Assembly: GCA_009927705.1 (NCBI GenBank)
Contig: RFMK01000121.1
Span: forward strand, 1 to 7,996
From: Actinomycetota bacterium
GTDB taxonomy: Bacteria > Actinomycetota > Actinomycetes > Nanopelagicales > Nanopelagicaceae
Direction of reading: 5' to 3'
Length of the DNA stretch: 7,996 nucleotides
A program made the translations under genes and the position numbers. This document shows, piece after piece, positions 5,415 to 7,996 of this stretch; position 1 is the first letter of the stretch, and each line of letters begins with the position of its first letter. The notes below the pieces were generated by a model that saw nothing but the letters and a program-made list of their open reading frames with translations, made no database searches and was not told the origin of the DNA.

Positions 5415-6232
5415 TCTGGTAACTCCAATAACTTCTCAATCTCTATTGCTACTCCATCTTCTTGGTGAGGAGCAGCTACGAATTTCGCATATTTATGTCC
5501 GTCGGGATGTCCATCTCCCATAACCCATGAACGCCCAGCCCATGCCAACATTGTGAAATCGTTGGGATTGTCACCAAATGCAACTGATTGTTCGGCGGTG
5601 ATTCCGTGGCGCTCTGCAAGTTTCGCTAACGTCGAGCCTTTGGAGATTCCGAGCGCATTTATTTCAAGAAGTGAATCATGGAGATTCGAGTGGGTCACCG
5701 TCGCAACTCCTTCAAGTTCACGAACTGCGATCTCAAGCATCTCATCTGATGTGAGTTCTTGATCGGAACAGCGCGCAAGAATTTTCAACGCTGGACCCTC
5801 CATAATCTCGGTGATGTCGTGCACGCCTATGTTGTCGAGGCCGACATCCCAGCGCGGTACATACGCTTTTTCCCGATGGAAATAGTTATGTGACTCGACT
5901 GCAAAGGAGATGGTTGGAATCGCCCGGCGGAGCAGATTCACCGTTTGGATCTGGTTATCAACCGGCATTAACCACTCTTCTAGAACTTTTTGGTTATGGA
6001 TGTCGTAGTACAAAGCACCGTTTCCTAAAATACTTTTACCGAAAGGAAATGTTTCGGCAATATCTGGCATCCAGCGCGGTGGTCGACCTGTGACATAGAA
6101 AATCTCAATACCTAGATTGTGCGCATTGGTGAAAGCTTCTTTTGTTCGCTGCGTGATCTTGCCGTAGTGTGGAACAATTGTTCCATCTAAATCTGTTGCA
6201 ATCAGCTTTGGGCGTTTATGTAAATCGCTCAA
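5411..6232 (-). CDS. HAD superfamily hydrolase, Cof type
   Basis: This 273-residue cytoplasmic phosphatase-like protein has all four HAD motifs: nucleophile D14 and D16 in ATDLDGTI, T48 in FYVTGR, K198 in GISKGSTL, and metal-binding GDNPND with D221 and D225. The large cap domain between motifs II and III (about 80-185) marks it as the type IIB (Cof) class, which usually dephosphorylates sugar phosphates or similar small metabolites; the substrate cannot be read from the sequence. The start is TTG at 6232-6230, overlapping the serS stop as TTGA. No ATG or GTG is available just upstream in frame, the first HAD motif begins only 11 residues in, and a GGTGA ribosome-site-like stretch precedes it. 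The next gene is joined by another four-base overlap. It is not SerB: the length and motif spacing differ. Confidence 0.92.
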   Translation of the reverse strand: MSDLHKRPKLIATDLDGTIVPHYGKITQRTKEAFTNAHNLGIEIFYVTGRPPRWMPDIAETFPFGKSILGNGALYYDIHNQKVLEEWLMPVDNQIQTVNLLRRAIPTISFAVESHNYFHREKAYVPRWDVGLDNIGVHDITEIMEGPALKILARCSDQELTSDEMLEIAVRELEGVATVTHSNLHDSLLEINALGISKGSTLAKLAERHGITAEQSVAFGDNPNDFTMLAWAGRSWVMGDGHPDGHKYAKFVAAPHQEDGVAIEIEKLLELPE

Positions 6233-7494
6233 TTGTTCACCGGTAGGAAGCGATCCATATTTAAATATGGTTGGAGCGCCTTCGGAACCAAAACTGAACC
6301 ATCTGCTTGTTGGTGATTCTCAAGAATTGAAACAATCATACGTGGAATTGCGACGAGTGTTCCATTGAGGGTTGCAACTGGAGATATTCCGTTTTCACCG
6401 CGAACTCGAACATTGAGACGACGCGCTTGGAATTCGCTGCAATTCGATGTGCTTGTAACTTCGCGATATGCACTTTGGGTGGGAATCCATGCTTCACAAT
6501 CAAACTTACGATTAGCGCTCGAGCCGAGATCACCGGTGGCAACGTCGATCACGCGGTATGGAATCTCCATGGCGTTAAGGAAATCTTTCTCCCACGCCAG
6601 TAATCGCTTATGTTCTTCAGCAGCATCTTCGGGTGCACAGAAGGAGAACATCTCGACTTTTTCAAATTGATGAACCCGAATAATCCCGCGAGTATCTTTT
6701 CCATATGATCCTGCTTCGCGGCGGAAACATGGTGAATATCCGCTGTAGCGAAGTGGAAGTGATTTCGCATCCAAGATTTCGTCCATGTGATACGCAGCCA
6801 GTGGGACTTCACTTGTTCCAACGAGATAGAAGTCATCTTCTTTCAAATGGAAGACGTTTTCGGCAGCCTGGCCAAGGAATCCCGTTCCTTCCATCGCAGC
6901 AGGTTTAACCAAGACCGGAGGAATGACAGGAATGAATCCTGCTTTGGTGGCCATTGAGATTGCGTAATTAACAAGCGCTAATTCAAGGAGTGCTCCAACA
7001 CCAGTGAGGTAATAGAAACGTGCACCAGACACTTTTGCGCCACGTTCGGTATCAATTGCTCCCAATATTTTTCCAAGTTCGACATGATCTTTAGGTTCGA
7101 AGTTGAACTTTCGTGGTGTTCCAATTTCTTCTATGACTGTGAAATCTGCTTCGCCACCGATGGGTGCGGCTATGTCGACGAGATTTGAGATCTCCATGGC
7201 TACTGCTTTGAAATCAGCTTCCGTGGAATTTTTCTTCGCTTCTGCCTCTTTCACCAATGCCGACAAACCTTTCGCTTTCTCTAAAAGGGCTGCTTTCTCA
7301 TCACCTTTTGCGGCGCCGACCGATTTAGAGAGCGAGTTCTGTTCCGCACGAAGCGCTTCGAATTCGACGATTGCATTGCGGCGTAATTCATCAGCTGCGA
7401 GCGCTTTATCCACCAGCGTTACATCCTCACCGCGCGCTTTTTGAGATATCCGAACTAGATCAGGGTTATCTCGAAGTACTTTTACATCAATCAT
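6229..7494 (-). CDS. serS: Seryl-tRNA synthetase SerRS
   Basis: This 421-residue cytoplasmic class II synthetase charges tRNA-Ser with serine. The N-terminal region (about 30-105) is rich in charged and Leu/Ala residues and forms the long antiparallel coiled coil that recognises the variable arm of tRNA-Ser. The catalytic core has a motif 1 region near 186-205 (ending MEGTG), TSE at 227-229 for serine binding, motif 2 with FRREAGSYG at 257-265 and R269, and motif 3 from NGTLVAIPR (377-385) through ENHQQADG (392-399). Length is normal for bacterial SerRS. The ATG directly follows the pheA stop (TAA then ATG), with a GAAGA stretch upstream as ribosome site. It lies in one run with pheA, HAD and TRIC genes and 1.5 kb upstream of a tRNA-Ser gene. 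Nothing appears to be missing. Confidence 0.98.
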   Translation of the reverse strand: MIDVKVLRDNPDLVRISQKARGEDVTLVDKALAADELRRNAIVEFEALRAEQNSLSKSVGAAKGDEKAALLEKAKGLSALVKEAEAKKNSTEADFKAVAMEISNLVDIAAPIGGEADFTVIEEIGTPRKFNFEPKDHVELGKILGAIDTERGAKVSGARFYYLTGVGALLELALVNYAISMATKAGFIPVIPPVLVKPAAMEGTGFLGQAAENVFHLKEDDFYLVGTSEVPLAAYHMDEILDAKSLPLRYSGYSPCFRREAGSYGKDTRGIIRVHQFEKVEMFSFCAPEDAAEEHKRLLAWEKDFLNAMEIPYRVIDVATGDLGSSANRKFDCEAWIPTQSAYREVTSTSNCSEFQARRLNVRVRGENGISPVATLNGTLVAIPRMIVSILENHQQADGSVLVPKALQPYLNMDRFLPVNN

Positions 7495-7996
7495 TTAGAT
7501 CTTCTTTCCTGCGCGCACAGCTGCAAGCCATGAATCTGCTTCGATAAACGAAGAGTCTGCAGTTGCAGATGTAGTAGTAGGTGCAACTTTATCGGCTCGT
7601 GGGTATGAACCGAGATATCTCACATCTTCACAGATTCGGCGAAGTCCCATCAAAGCATCACCAACGCGCTCGTCATTGATATGACCCTCAGCATCAATAA
7701 TGAAGTGATAGTGGCCAAGTTCGCGTCCTGTAGGGCGTGATTGAATAAAAGTTAGATTCACGCCACGAACTGAGAACTCAGTTAAGACTTCAAGTAAAGC
7801 GCCCGCATGATCTGCGCCGATAAATGCTGCGAGTGATGTGCGGTCATGTCCTGTTGGTGATGGAACGCTTCCTGGCTTTCCAACCAAGACAAATCGTGTA
7901 ACTGCGCCATCGTTGTCACCGATGTTTAAAGCAACTGTTGCAAGCGAATAAGTCTCTGCAGCAATGGGCGCAGCGATTGCGGCATCGAATTCATTT
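7495..7996 (-). CDS. pheA: Prephenate dehydratase, C-terminal part (partial at window edge)
   Basis: 166 codons are visible, open to the right edge. They start in the catalytic domain (DAAIAAPIAAETY), pass through D-x-x-x-x-TRF, the conserved catalytic-site motif (T33-R34-F35 of the visible part), and then the ACT regulatory domain with GALLEVL and a phenylalanine-binding motif that reads IQSRP instead of the usual IESRP. The ending LGSYPRAD plus a short tail with WLAAVRAG resembles monofunctional actinobacterial PheA of about 300 residues. The enzyme turns prephenate into phenylpyruvate in phenylalanine synthesis and is usually feedback-regulated through the ACT domain. The reading frame continues unbroken through the internal TTG at 7887, so that is not the start; the true start lies outside the window. 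No chorismate mutase part is visible, but its absence cannot be judged here. Confidence 0.95.
   Translation of the reverse strand, partial: NEFDAAIAAPIAAETYSLATVALNIGDNDGAVTRFVLVGKPGSVPSPTGHDRTSLAAFIGADHAGALLEVLTEFSVRGVNLTFIQSRPTGRELGHYHFIIDAEGHINDERVGDALMGLRRICEDVRYLGSYPRADKVAPTTTSATADSSFIEADSWLAAVRAGKKI

Noticed and set aside
7495..7887. A stand-alone 130-residue ACT protein starting at TTG 7887
   Set aside because: The same frame stays open to the window edge and encodes the conserved TRF catalytic motif of prephenate dehydratase upstream of the TTG, so this is an internal codon.

Overview
The window is one continuous minus-strand gene block, read here from high to low coordinates, and it looks like a chromosomal housekeeping region of an actinobacterium. 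The evidence for this is the SDH type (an SdhA with KAHTVMAEGG, an SdhB with CIECFLCQDTCH and a long three-module SdhC with CHTCRH), a prephenate dehydratase whose tail is of the actinobacterial kind, and a SerRS with the actinobacterial form of motif 3. Base composition is moderate by eye rather than the high GC of Streptomyces or Mycobacterium, and genes are packed with 0 to 9 base gaps or 1 to 4 base overlaps. That combination would suit a streamlined aquatic actinobacterium such as the acI/Nanopelagicales group, but the lineage is an inference.

Right part (7996 to 4773): the C-terminal part of pheA (prephenate dehydratase, running off the window edge), serS (seryl-tRNA synthetase), a Cof-type HAD hydrolase with a TTG start, and a TRIC/UPF0126 family membrane protein. 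These four abut or overlap and look like one operon. Middle (4772 to 4562): a class II tRNA-Ser(UGA) gene starts 16 bases after the TRIC stop, with a plausible promoter of its own inside the end of that gene. A 112-base spacer without a gene follows. It holds an inverted repeat and a very strong Shine-Dalgarno sequence for sdhC.

Left part (4561 to 1): sdhC-sdhA-sdhB encode a mycobacterial-Sdh1-like succinate:quinone oxidoreductase. They are followed without a break by a PF04020 ('phage holin family 4') small membrane protein, two tandem fluoride-channel genes (FluC/CrcB) and the first 25 codons of a lipoprotein. No terminator is visible anywhere, so transcription could run from the tRNA or sdhC promoter through all of these.

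I see no mobile element, CRISPR array, phage gene set or clearly new system. The most informative observations are: (1) the two FluC subunits have complementary substitutions in their Phe-box positions, predicting a heterodimer with one intact and one degenerate pore; (2) a Cys/His-rich SdhC compatible with a membrane-embedded Rieske-type cluster; (3) a candidate tRNA promoter embedded in the preceding gene; and (4) an 8-base inverted repeat between the tRNA and sdhC.
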